Shown piece after piece: positions 28,836-36,134 of a stretch of 64,000 bases of DNA; within the stretch, counting starts at the first letter, position 1, and the number at the start of each line of letters is the position of its first letter. Origin of the DNA: Segatella baroniae B14 (GTDB lineage Bacteria > Bacteroidota > Bacteroidia > Bacteroidales > Bacteroidaceae); the NCBI RefSeq assembly GCF_022024235.1, contig NZ_CP091799.1:1156001-1220000 (forward strand). The letters are read 5' to 3'. A model generated the notes under the pieces. That model saw nothing but the letters and a program-made list of their open reading frames with translations, ran no database searches and was not told where the DNA came from. The translations under genes and the position numbers were made by a program.

Positions 28836-30857
28836 ATGAACGAAATTAAAGTTATGAATCATGCAGCTGACAATATCCGTATTTTGGCTGCTTCTATGGT
28901 AGAGAAAGCTAACTCTGGTCACCCTGGAGGTGCAATGGGAGGTGCTGACTTTATCAATGTTCTCTTCTCTGAATACTTAGTATTCGACCCAACTGATCCT
29001 TCTTGGACAGGTCGCGACCGTTTCTTCCTAGATCCAGGTCACATGAGTCCTATGCTGTATTCTGCTTTAGCACTACAAGGTAAATTTACACTTGATGAGA
29101 TTGCTCAGTTCCGTCAGTGGGGTTCTCCATGTCCTGGTCATCCAGAATTAGACGTAAACCGTGGTATCGAGAATTCATCAGGTCCATTAGGACAAGGACA
29201 TGCTATGGCTGCAGGTGCTGCAGTAGCAGAGAAATTCCTTGAGGCTCGCCTTGGTAAGACCATGATGCAGCATAACATTTTCTGCTACATCAGTGATGGT
29301 GCTGTTGAAGAGGAAATTTCACAGGGTGTAGGTCGCTTAGCTGGTACTTTAGGCCTCGATAACTTCGTGATGTTCTATGATTCTAACGATATTCAGCTTT
29401 CTACCGAAACCAAAGATGTTATGGCAGAAGATACAGCTGCAAAATACAAGGCATGGAACTGGAATGTTATTACTATTAATGGTAATGATGTTGAGCAGAT
29501 TCGCAAAGCACTTGACGCAGCAATCGCTGAAAGCGAACGTCCAACCCTTATCATCGGTAAAACTGTTATGGGTAAAGGTGCCCTCAAAGCAGATGGTTCA
29601 AGCTACGAACACAATGTAAAGACTCATGGTGCACCTCTTGGCGGTGATGCATATATCAACACCATTAAAAATCTAGGTGGTGATCCAACTAATCCATTCG
29701 TTATTTTTGATGACGTTAAGGAACTTTACGCTAAGCGTTCTGAAGAATTGAAGAAAATTGTTGCTGAGCGCAAAGCTGCAGAAGCAGAATGGGCTAAAGC
29801 AAACCCAGAATTGAAAGCTAAGATGGATGTATGGTTCAGTGGTAAAGCTCCACAAATAGATTGGAGCAAAGTTCAGCAGAAGGCTGGATCTGCTACCCGA
29901 GCTGCATCATCTGCATGTTTGAGCGAGCTGGCAAAACAAGTTCCTAATATGATCTGTGCATCTGCAGACCTAAGTAACTCTGACAAGACTGATGGTTTCT
30001 TGAAAGAGACCCATAGCCTGAAAAAGGGTGATTTCAGTGGTGCTTTCTTCCAGGCAGGTGTTAGCGAGTTGACCATGGCTGATATGTGTATCGGTATGAT
30101 GCTCCATGGTGGTGTTATTGCTGCAATGGGTACTTTCTTTGTATTCTCTGATTATATGAAACCAGCTGTTCGTGTGGCTGCTTTGATGGGTACTCCAGTT
30201 AAATTTATTTGGACTCACGATGCATTCCGCGTTGGTGAAGATGGACCTACCCATGAACCGGTTGAACAGGAAGCTCAGATTCGTTTGATGGAGAAATTAA
30301 AGAATCACAAGGGTCAAGATAGCGTACGAGTATTCCGTCCTGCTGATGCTGATGAGACAACTGTTTGCTGGCAAATGGCTATGGAGAATACAGACACTCC
30401 TACTGCTTTGATTTTCTCTCGACAGAATATTGCTAAGTTACCAGAAGGTAACGATTATCAGAATGCACGTAAGGGTGCTTATGTAGTAGCTGGTAGCGAT
30501 GAGAATTGTGATGTTATTCTCGTAGCTTCAGGATCAGAAGTTTCTACACTTGAAGCTGGTACTGAGTTACTCCGTAAAGATGGCATCAAAGTACGTATCG
30601 TCAGTGCTCCATCTGAAGGTTTGTTCCGCAATCAGTCTAAGGAATATCAAGAGAGCGTTTTACCTAAAAATGCAAAAATCTTTGGTATGACAGCAGGTCT
30701 TCCTGTAACTCTTGAAGGCCTTGTAGGTGCTAATGGAAAAGTATTTGGTATGGAGAGCTTTGGTTTCTCTGCTCCATATACTGTGCTCGATGAAAAATTG
30801 GGATTCACTGCAGAGAATGTCTATAATCAGGTTAAGGCATTCTTAGCTGAAAAATAA
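28836..30857 (+). CDS. tkt: Transketolase
   Basis: TPP enzyme of the non-oxidative pentose phosphate pathway that uses the xylulose 5-phosphate made by AraD. The protein has 673 residues. Family features are ANSGHPGGAMGGAD (about 27-40), FFLDPGHMSPMLYS, GPLGQGHAMAAGAA, and the TPP-binding segment ISDGAVEEEISQG (about 152-164), where the usual GDG reads SDG. The middle domain contains GEDGPTHEPVEQ (about 468-479). It is at the end of the arabinose cluster with its own promoter, followed by rpiB. Confidence 0.96.
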   Translation: MNEIKVMNHAADNIRILAASMVEKANSGHPGGAMGGADFINVLFSEYLVFDPTDPSWTGRDRFFLDPGHMSPMLYSALALQGKFTLDEIAQFRQWGSPCPGHPELDVNRGIENSSGPLGQGHAMAAGAAVAEKFLEARLGKTMMQHNIFCYISDGAVEEEISQGVGRLAGTLGLDNFVMFYDSNDIQLSTETKDVMAEDTAAKYKAWNWNVITINGNDVEQIRKALDAAIAESERPTLIIGKTVMGKGALKADGSSYEHNVKTHGAPLGGDAYINTIKNLGGDPTNPFVIFDDVKELYAKRSEELKKIVAERKAAEAEWAKANPELKAKMDVWFSGKAPQIDWSKVQQKAGSATRAASSACLSELAKQVPNMICASADLSNSDKTDGFLKETHSLKKGDFSGAFFQAGVSELTMADMCIGMMLHGGVIAAMGTFFVFSDYMKPAVRVAALMGTPVKFIWTHDAFRVGEDGPTHEPVEQEAQIRLMEKLKNHKGQDSVRVFRPADADETTVCWQMAMENTDTPTALIFSRQNIAKLPEGNDYQNARKGAYVVAGSDENCDVILVASGSEVSTLEAGTELLRKDGIKVRIVSAPSEGLFRNQSKEYQESVLPKNAKIFGMTAGLPVTLEGLVGANGKVFGMESFGFSAPYTVLDEKLGFTAENVYNQVKAFLAEK

Positions 30858-30869
30858 TTTTTATTAACC

Positions 30870-30902
30870 AAAGGGGCGTCCACTTCATGCGGACACCCCT
30901 TT
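30870..30902 (+). repeat. Hairpin between tkt and rpiB
   Basis: AAAGGGG-C-GTCC pairs with GGAC-A-CCCCTTT (11 bp with one C/A mismatch, 9-nt loop). It ends 15 bases before the rpiB start and lacks a real T-run. Confidence 0.55.
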
Positions 30903-30917
30903 AAAAATGCAATACAT

Positions 30918-31358
30918 ATGGAAGTCAAGACAGTAGGAGTTGCTAGCGATCACGCTGGTTATCCATTAAAGGAATTCGTGTTACAGTATCTTGAGAAAAA
31001 AGGATACCCTGTAAAGGATTACGGAACTTATAGTGATCAAAGTGTTGATTATCCTGACTTTGGCCATGCTCTTGCAGAAGGCATAGAGAGTGGAGAAGTT
31101 TATCCAGGCATTGGTATTTGTGGTAGCGGTGAAGGTATGGCTATTACACTGAACAAGCACCAGGGTGTACGCGCTGGACTTGTTTGGAACAAAGAAATCG
31201 CACAGCTTATTCGTCAGCACAACGATGCTAATGTTTTGGTACTACCAGGACGCTTCATTGATAACAAGACAGCTGAGGCTATTATGGACGAATTCTTCAC
31301 AGCTTCTTTTGAAGGTGGCCGCCACGAAAGAAGAGTTAGTAAGATTGCCATAAAATAA
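30918..31358 (+). CDS. rpiB: Ribose 5-phosphate isomerase B
   Basis: Interconverts ribose 5-phosphate and ribulose 5-phosphate. The protein has 146 residues, normal for RpiB. ASDHAGYPLKEFV (about 9-21) carries the Asp/His substrate contacts and GIGICGSGEGMAITLNKH (about 66-83) carries the active-site Cys. GLVWNKEIAQLIRQHNDANVLVLPGRF is the conserved second half. It is the last gene of the arabinose/pentose cluster and is followed by a long terminator. Confidence 0.95.
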   Translation: MEVKTVGVASDHAGYPLKEFVLQYLEKKGYPVKDYGTYSDQSVDYPDFGHALAEGIESGEVYPGIGICGSGEGMAITLNKHQGVRAGLVWNKEIAQLIRQHNDANVLVLPGRFIDNKTAEAIMDEFFTASFEGGRHERRVSKIAIK

Positions 31359-31379
31359 TTAGCAACTTTCTATTTCAAT

Positions 31380-31422
31380 ATAAAAAAAGAATATTCAAGA
31401 AATTTGAATATTCTTTTTTTAT
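31380..31422 (+). terminator. Terminator after rpiB
   Basis: Perfect 19-bp A+T-rich stem (31380-31398 with 31404-31422), GAAAT loop. The 3' arm contains seven T and the 5' arm seven A, so it could work from either side. Confidence 0.85.
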
Positions 31423-31538
31423 ATAAAACAACATATCATTATGTACAGGTACATTACAATATCATTTTGAAACTCAATATTGAAGTGCTCATATTACTTG
31501 ATAAACACAAATTGTTAATTTATAAAACAATAAACTAA

Positions 31539-32126
31539 TCAAATCTCGAAACTAACCGTATACCAACCTTTAATTAATTCTTTTGGAGCAGTTACACAAA
31601 TTGTTCGCTGATAATCTGCAAATTCTTCTGAAGGAACTTTTGTCACACCACTCTGTAATTTTCTCTCTGTCACGAATCTTGCCCCATAAGGATCCTCTAT
31701 CATACCATAATCTAAAATATCCTGATAGAAATCTTCAGCATCTCCTTTATCTCTAAAATCAGCATAAAAATATAAATCCAAATAAGATTCTATACGTAGA
31801 GCAAAAGCATGCTCTTCTGTCGCAGAATATTCAAATCCATGTCCCATAGATTTGACCGTTAAACCCTTGCCATATACTATTCTTGTAAACGGCATAGGAT
31901 CTCCCGGTTGAGTTTTTGAATAAATTTTGGGCAGATTACTCCTGTATAATTCAGGTTCCGTCCACATACTAGGTAAATCCGTAAGATTCAATATATCACT
32001 ATAAATTATCCTAAAGGAATTATCACTACCTTTTAAAAAACAAGAGTACATAATACCACCGAGCAACAGGACAGCAAATATGATTACCATCCCGAACGCT
32101 TTAGCCTTAAAACGTTCTTTTTTCAT
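31539..32126 (-). CDS. Hypothetical membrane-anchored protein
   Basis: A 195-residue protein I do not recognise. A basic N terminus (KKERFKAKAFG) is followed by one hydrophobic segment (MVIIFAVLLLGGIMYSCFL, about 13-31), consistent with a signal anchor; the Cys in IMYSC is a weak lipobox alternative. The remaining about 160 residues are soluble, with an aromatic-rich middle (SYLDLYFYADFRDKGDAEDFYQDI) and no cysteine cluster or catalytic motif that I can name. It stands alone, on the opposite strand to rpiB, upstream of nothing obvious. A -7-like TAATTTTG lies about 50 bases before the start. Confidence 0.75.
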   Translation of the reverse strand: MKKERFKAKAFGMVIIFAVLLLGGIMYSCFLKGSDNSFRIIYSDILNLTDLPSMWTEPELYRSNLPKIYSKTQPGDPMPFTRIVYGKGLTVKSMGHGFEYSATEEHAFALRIESYLDLYFYADFRDKGDAEDFYQDILDYGMIEDPYGARFVTERKLQSGVTKVPSEEFADYQRTICVTAPKELIKGWYTVSFEI

Positions 32127-32230
32127 AAATTATTATTTTGTTTGATGTCAATATTTATACATATCGCCCCAAAAGGCCCCAAAATTAAAGATATTTACTT
32201 TGGGGGTAAAAGTATGAAAAAATAATTAAT

Positions 32231-32266
32231 AAAAAAAGACTCTGGACATTTTTTTTATCCAGAGCC
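32231..32266 (-). terminator. Terminator after pyruvate kinase
   Basis: On the minus strand GGCTCTGGA pairs with TCCAGAGTC (one G.T pair) across an 11-nt loop and is followed by seven T. It begins about 28 bases past the pyk stop. Confidence 0.85.
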
Positions 32267-32293
32267 TTAATATCTTTTCTATTATAAATAGAG

Positions 32294-33742
32294 TTATTCT
32301 CTATTTACAGATGGCAAGTTAAACTTATAACTCTTATCAAATACTGTCTTAACTTTATTAATTTCGACAAAGGTAGTACCTCCACCTTCTCCGAAGCTAC
32401 CACTCAAATAAGCAATTTTATCATCATTTGCAACATATCCTTTCTGACGCAACATTCTTACAGCAGCAAAGAACATAGCTTCCGTATCCATCTTATCTCT
32501 TTGATAAATTGCAGATACTCCATAAGACAAATTAAGCCATCTCTGAGTCTTTTCTTTATAACAGATTGCAAGAATTGGAGTTTTACCACGGAACGCAGCT
32601 AAATCTCGTGCAGTCTCACCGGTTTCACTATCTGTAATAATACCTTTAACACCAATACAATTGGTAGATTCGATTGCACATTGAGCCAAAAATAACTTCT
32701 GATCAATATCGCCCTCTCCCATCGGATCTATGTCATTTTCTCTTAACTTATCACTCTCAGCTTGCTCAGCTATACGTGCCATAGTTTCTACGGCCTCTAC
32801 AGGATATTTACCACTAGCCGTTTCACCACTAAGCATCAAAGCATCAGTACGATAGAAAATAGCATTTGCTATATCTGTAACCTCAGCACGTGTTGGACGA
32901 GGATTTTCGATCATTGTATGAAGCATCTGTGTAGCAACAATAACAGGTTTACGCTTACGAATACAACTACGAATAATACGTCTTTGAACACCAGGAATCT
33001 TTTCGATAGGAACCTCAATACCCAAATCACCACGGGCAACCATTATACCATAGCATGCATCAATAATCTCTTCGATATTATCAACACCCTCTTGATTTTC
33101 AATTTTAGAAATAATCTTAATATCACTATTACGAGCATCCAAAATATCCTGTACAGCCTTAATATCAGCCGCATTACGAACAAAACTATGAGCAATGAAA
33201 TCAACATCAAGATCAATAGCCAAATTGATGTTCCTTATATCCTTCTCTGTCAAAGCTGGCAATTCAATATGTTCTCCAGGAATATTTACACTCTTATGGG
33301 AACCCAAAATACCATCATTCTGAACTTGGGCAACAAGCATAGGACCTGAATTTTCAATTACAAGCATATCAATTGCGCCATCATCGAAAAGTAAATGATC
33401 GCCCACTTTTACATCTTGCGTAATATTGATATAAGATACATTTATAATATCATGAGTTGTATCCATATTTGGCCGTCCAAATATTTTTACAACATCACCC
33501 GCTTTATATGGAATAGGTGCAGCTGTACCAGTTGTTCGAACTTCTGGACCTTTTGTATCAATCATAATAGCCAAATGGGCAGAAACAGCTCGCACATTAT
33601 CGACAACCTTTTTAATTCCCTCTGGAGTAGCATGAGCTGTATTAATTCTTACAACATTCATACCAGCCAGGAATAACTTACGAATAAAATCCTGTTCACA
33701 TCTTAAATCGCTGATGGAAGCTACAATCTTTGTTTGTTTCAT
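32294..33742 (-). CDS. pyk: Pyruvate kinase
   Basis: Converts phosphoenolpyruvate and ADP to pyruvate and ATP. The protein has 482 residues. It starts KQTKIVASISDLRCEQDFIRKLFLAGMNVVRINTAHAT, the usual N terminus. MIDTKGPEVRT (about 81-91) holds metal/phosphate contacts, KIISKIENQEGVDNIEEI carries the catalytic Lys, and GIMVARGDLGIEVP plus LMLSGETASGKYPVEAV are signature segments. It is monocistronic, with a -7-like TAACTTTG on the minus strand just upstream and its own terminator. Confidence 0.96.
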   Translation of the reverse strand: MKQTKIVASISDLRCEQDFIRKLFLAGMNVVRINTAHATPEGIKKVVDNVRAVSAHLAIMIDTKGPEVRTTGTAAPIPYKAGDVVKIFGRPNMDTTHDIINVSYINITQDVKVGDHLLFDDGAIDMLVIENSGPMLVAQVQNDGILGSHKSVNIPGEHIELPALTEKDIRNINLAIDLDVDFIAHSFVRNAADIKAVQDILDARNSDIKIISKIENQEGVDNIEEIIDACYGIMVARGDLGIEVPIEKIPGVQRRIIRSCIRKRKPVIVATQMLHTMIENPRPTRAEVTDIANAIFYRTDALMLSGETASGKYPVEAVETMARIAEQAESDKLRENDIDPMGEGDIDQKLFLAQCAIESTNCIGVKGIITDSETGETARDLAAFRGKTPILAICYKEKTQRWLNLSYGVSAIYQRDKMDTEAMFFAAVRMLRQKGYVANDDKIAYLSGSFGEGGGTTFVEINKVKTVFDKSYKFNLPSVNRE

Positions 33743-33898
33743 TACACTAGTTTTCCGTTATGTTTGCAAAGTTACAAATTTATCTTGTAAATTGAGCTAA
33801 TTAATATATGAATTTATTATAGTATATTGTATAATTAGATTTAAAACAAAGATTTTCAACTAGTTAGAAAGATTTTTTTTAAAAAACCCGATTAGACT

Positions 33899-33929
33899 TT
33901 TGTTATTTCGATAAAAACTATTATCTTTG
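33899..33929 (+). promoter_or_regulatory. Promoter of the HU gene
   Basis: TTTG at 33899-33902, a 19-bp spacer and TATCTTTG at 33922-33929, an excellent match to the Bacteroidetes consensus. The start codon follows about 48 nt later. Confidence 0.7.
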
Positions 33930-33976
33930 CAAACCGATTTGAAACAATAAATAATTAAATAAGAAGATAAACAGAA

Positions 33977-34261
33977 ATGACTAAAGCAGATATCATCGCT
34001 GAAGTATCAGAGCAGACCGGAATGTCTAAGAAAGAAGTTAGTGCAGTTGTAGAATCATTCATGGATTGCGTTAAACTTAGCCTGCTTGAGAGAAAAGAAA
34101 ATGTCTATCTCCGTGGGTTCGGAAGCTTTGTAATCAAGCACAGAGCTGAGAAAACAGCACGTAATATCTCAAAAAATACAACAATTACAATTGCTGCTCA
34201 CGATCTTCCAAGCTTTAAACCGGCCAAGAATTTCATCGACGATATGAAAAAATCATGCTGA
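33977..34261 (+). CDS. HU/IHF-family DNA-binding protein
   Basis: A 94-residue nucleoid protein that bends DNA. It opens TKADIIAEVSEQTGMSKKEVSAVVESFMDCVK, the standard dimerisation helices. The beta-arm region is VYLRGFGSFVIKHRAEKTARNISKNTTITIAAHDLPSFKPAKNF, with the usual GFGSF and FKP motifs. The length and arm agree with bacterial HU. It lies just upstream of a 29-residue basic protein and RNase G, an arrangement I recall in other Bacteroidales. Confidence 0.94.
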   Translation: MTKADIIAEVSEQTGMSKKEVSAVVESFMDCVKLSLLERKENVYLRGFGSFVIKHRAEKTARNISKNTTITIAAHDLPSFKPAKNFIDDMKKSC

Positions 34262-34307
34262 ATAAAATAAAGGAATTTAAATTATAATATTTTAAAACAT
34301 TAAAATT

Positions 34308-34397
34308 ATGCCAAACGGAAAGAAAAAGAAGGGCCACAAGATGGCAACTCACAAGCGTAAAAAAAGATTAAGAAAGAACAGACATAAGAGCAAGTAA
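34308..34397 (+). CDS. Tiny, highly basic protein (29 aa), probable ribosome- or RNA-associated
   Basis: ATG at 34308-34310, stop TAA at 34395-34397. The product starts MPNGKKKKGHKMATHKRKKR; about half of the 29 residues are Lys or Arg and four are His, with no acidic residue. It lies 46 bp after the HU stop and is followed by a terminator, so HU and this gene probably form one transcript. A very similar lysine-rich peptide sits next to RNase G in other Bacteroidetes as I remember it, and it resembles small ribosomal proteins of the THX type. That identity is inference; nucleic-acid binding is very likely from composition. Confidence 0.75.
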   Translation: MPNGKKKKGHKMATHKRKKRLRKNRHKSK

Positions 34398-34423
34398 TTG
34401 CTCGTCAGTCTATTCGGACTGAG

Positions 34424-34466
34424 GGGCGTGTCAAAGCAATCTTATGGTTTTTGGCACGCCCTTTTT
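34424..34466 (+). terminator. Terminator after the small basic protein
   Basis: GGGCGTGTCA pairs with TGGCACGCCC (10 bp, one G.T pair, 18-nt loop) and is followed by TTTTT. A small hairpin CAGTC/GACTG lies just before it. Confidence 0.88.
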
Positions 34467-34505
34467 CTTTAAAAACAAACCTACTAAGTTTTATTAAGTA
34501 AAGAA

Positions 34506-36077
34506 ATGACTAGCGAACTCGTAATTGACGCCCAACAAAAAGAGATATCTATTGCTTTATTAGAAGATAAGCAATTGGTTGAATACCAAAACGAATCTAG
34601 ACAGGCTTCTTTTTCTGTGGGTAACATTTATGTAGCTAAGGTAAAGAAATTAATGCCTGGCCTAAATGCCTGCTTTGTTGATGTAGGATATGAACGCGAT
34701 GCTTTTCTTCACTATCTAGACCTAGGAAGTCAATTCAACTCTTACCAAAAGTACGTTAAACAGGTAGAAAGCGACAATAGGAAATTGTACCCTTTTGCTA
34801 AAGCTACAACTCAACCTGACCTTGATAAAGAAGGAAGTATACAAAATGTACTTAAAGCTGGACAAGATGTTCTTGTACAAATTGTAAAAGAACCAATATC
34901 TACAAAAGGACCAAGACTTACTGGCGAATTATCATTTGCTGGAAGATATTTGGTTTTAATCCCTTTCGGTGATAAAGTGTCAGTTTCTTCTAAAATCAAA
35001 AAAGGAGAAGAGAGAGCAAGACTAAAACAACTTATCCATAGCATCAAACCAAACAACTGTGGAGTTATCGTAAGAACTGTAGCAGAAGGTAAACGTGTAG
35101 CTGAACTTGATGCTGAAATGAAAATTTTGGTAAAACGTTGGGAAGATGCCATTAGTAAAGTTCAGAAAACCCAAAAACGTCCGCAACTGATTTACGAAGA
35201 AACAGGTAGAGCTGTTGCTATGTTGCGAGATTTGTTTAATCCAACTTACGAGAACATCTATGTTAATGATGAGAACGTAATGAATGAAGTCAAGAATTAC
35301 GTATCTCTCATTGCACCAGAGAAAACTAACATTGTTAAGCTTTATTCTGGCAAAGTCCCTATTTTTGATAATTTTAATATTACCAAACAGATAAAATCAA
35401 GTTTTGGCAAGACCGTCAATTATAAACATGGTGCTTATCTCATCATAGAGCACACTGAAGCGCTACATGTTGTTGATGTCAATAGCGGAAATAGAACCCG
35501 CGAAAAAGGGCAAGAAGCTAATGCTCTCGATGTAAATTTAGGAGCAGCAGATGAACTTGCACGACAACTAAGACTACGAGATATGGGAGGAATTATCGTA
35601 GTGGACTTCATTGACATGAACTTAGCAGAAGACCGACAATTACTATATGAAAGAATGTGTAAAAATATGCAAAAAGACAGAGCAAAGCATAATATTCTTC
35701 CATTGAGCAAATTTGGTCTTATGCAGATAACTCGACAACGAGTAAGACCAGCCATAGATGTTAATGTAGAAGAAACTTGCCCAAGTTGTTTTGGAACAGG
35801 AAAAATTAAATCTAGCATACTGTTTACAGATACTCTTGAAAGGAAAATTGATAGACTAGTCAACAAGATCGGTGTAAAAAAATTCTATTTATACGTCAAT
35901 CCTTATGTAGCTGCCTTTATCAACAAAGGATTTATATCTTTAAAAAGAAAATGGCAGTTTAAATATGGGTTTGGAGTACATATTGTTCCATCGCAAAAGA
36001 TGTCATTTTTACAATACGAATTCTATGATGATAAAAAAGAATTTCTTGACATGAAAGAAGAGCAAGAAACAAAATAA
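34506..36077 (+). CDS. rng: Ribonuclease G / E family endoribonuclease
   Basis: Single-strand-specific endoribonuclease for rRNA maturation and mRNA decay. The 523-residue protein is RNase G-sized, without the long scaffold tail of RNase E. The S1 RNA-binding domain is about 36-140 (VGNIYVAKVKKLMPGLNACFVDVGYERDAFLHY). The DNase-I-like catalytic part has HVVDVNSGNRTREKG and GGIIVVDFIDM, which carry the two metal-binding Asp. The zinc link CPSCFGTGKI is at about 424-433. It follows the HU / small-basic-protein unit and its terminator. Confidence 0.94.
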   Translation: MTSELVIDAQQKEISIALLEDKQLVEYQNESRQASFSVGNIYVAKVKKLMPGLNACFVDVGYERDAFLHYLDLGSQFNSYQKYVKQVESDNRKLYPFAKATTQPDLDKEGSIQNVLKAGQDVLVQIVKEPISTKGPRLTGELSFAGRYLVLIPFGDKVSVSSKIKKGEERARLKQLIHSIKPNNCGVIVRTVAEGKRVAELDAEMKILVKRWEDAISKVQKTQKRPQLIYEETGRAVAMLRDLFNPTYENIYVNDENVMNEVKNYVSLIAPEKTNIVKLYSGKVPIFDNFNITKQIKSSFGKTVNYKHGAYLIIEHTEALHVVDVNSGNRTREKGQEANALDVNLGAADELARQLRLRDMGGIIVVDFIDMNLAEDRQLLYERMCKNMQKDRAKHNILPLSKFGLMQITRQRVRPAIDVNVEETCPSCFGTGKIKSSILFTDTLERKIDRLVNKIGVKKFYLYVNPYVAAFINKGFISLKRKWQFKYGFGVHIVPSQKMSFLQYEFYDDKKEFLDMKEEQETK

Positions 36078-36117
36078 CAAAAAGAGGGTATGCCATTTTG
36101 AACATACCCTCTTTTTG
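36078..36117. terminator. Bidirectional terminator between rng and the GH13 gene
   Basis: Perfect 15-bp stem CAAAAAGAGGGTATG / CATACCCTCTTTTTG with a 10-nt loop, in the convergent gap. Both strands end in a T-run, so it can serve both genes. Confidence 0.88.
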
Positions 36118-36134
36118 TAATATAAATAAAAATA

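Noticed and set aside
32762..33349. A 195-codon open frame antisense to pyruvate kinase
   Set aside because: It lies wholly inside pyk, is rich in Asn/Ile/Thr as expected from the complement of A+T-rich coding DNA, and shows no domain or promoter.
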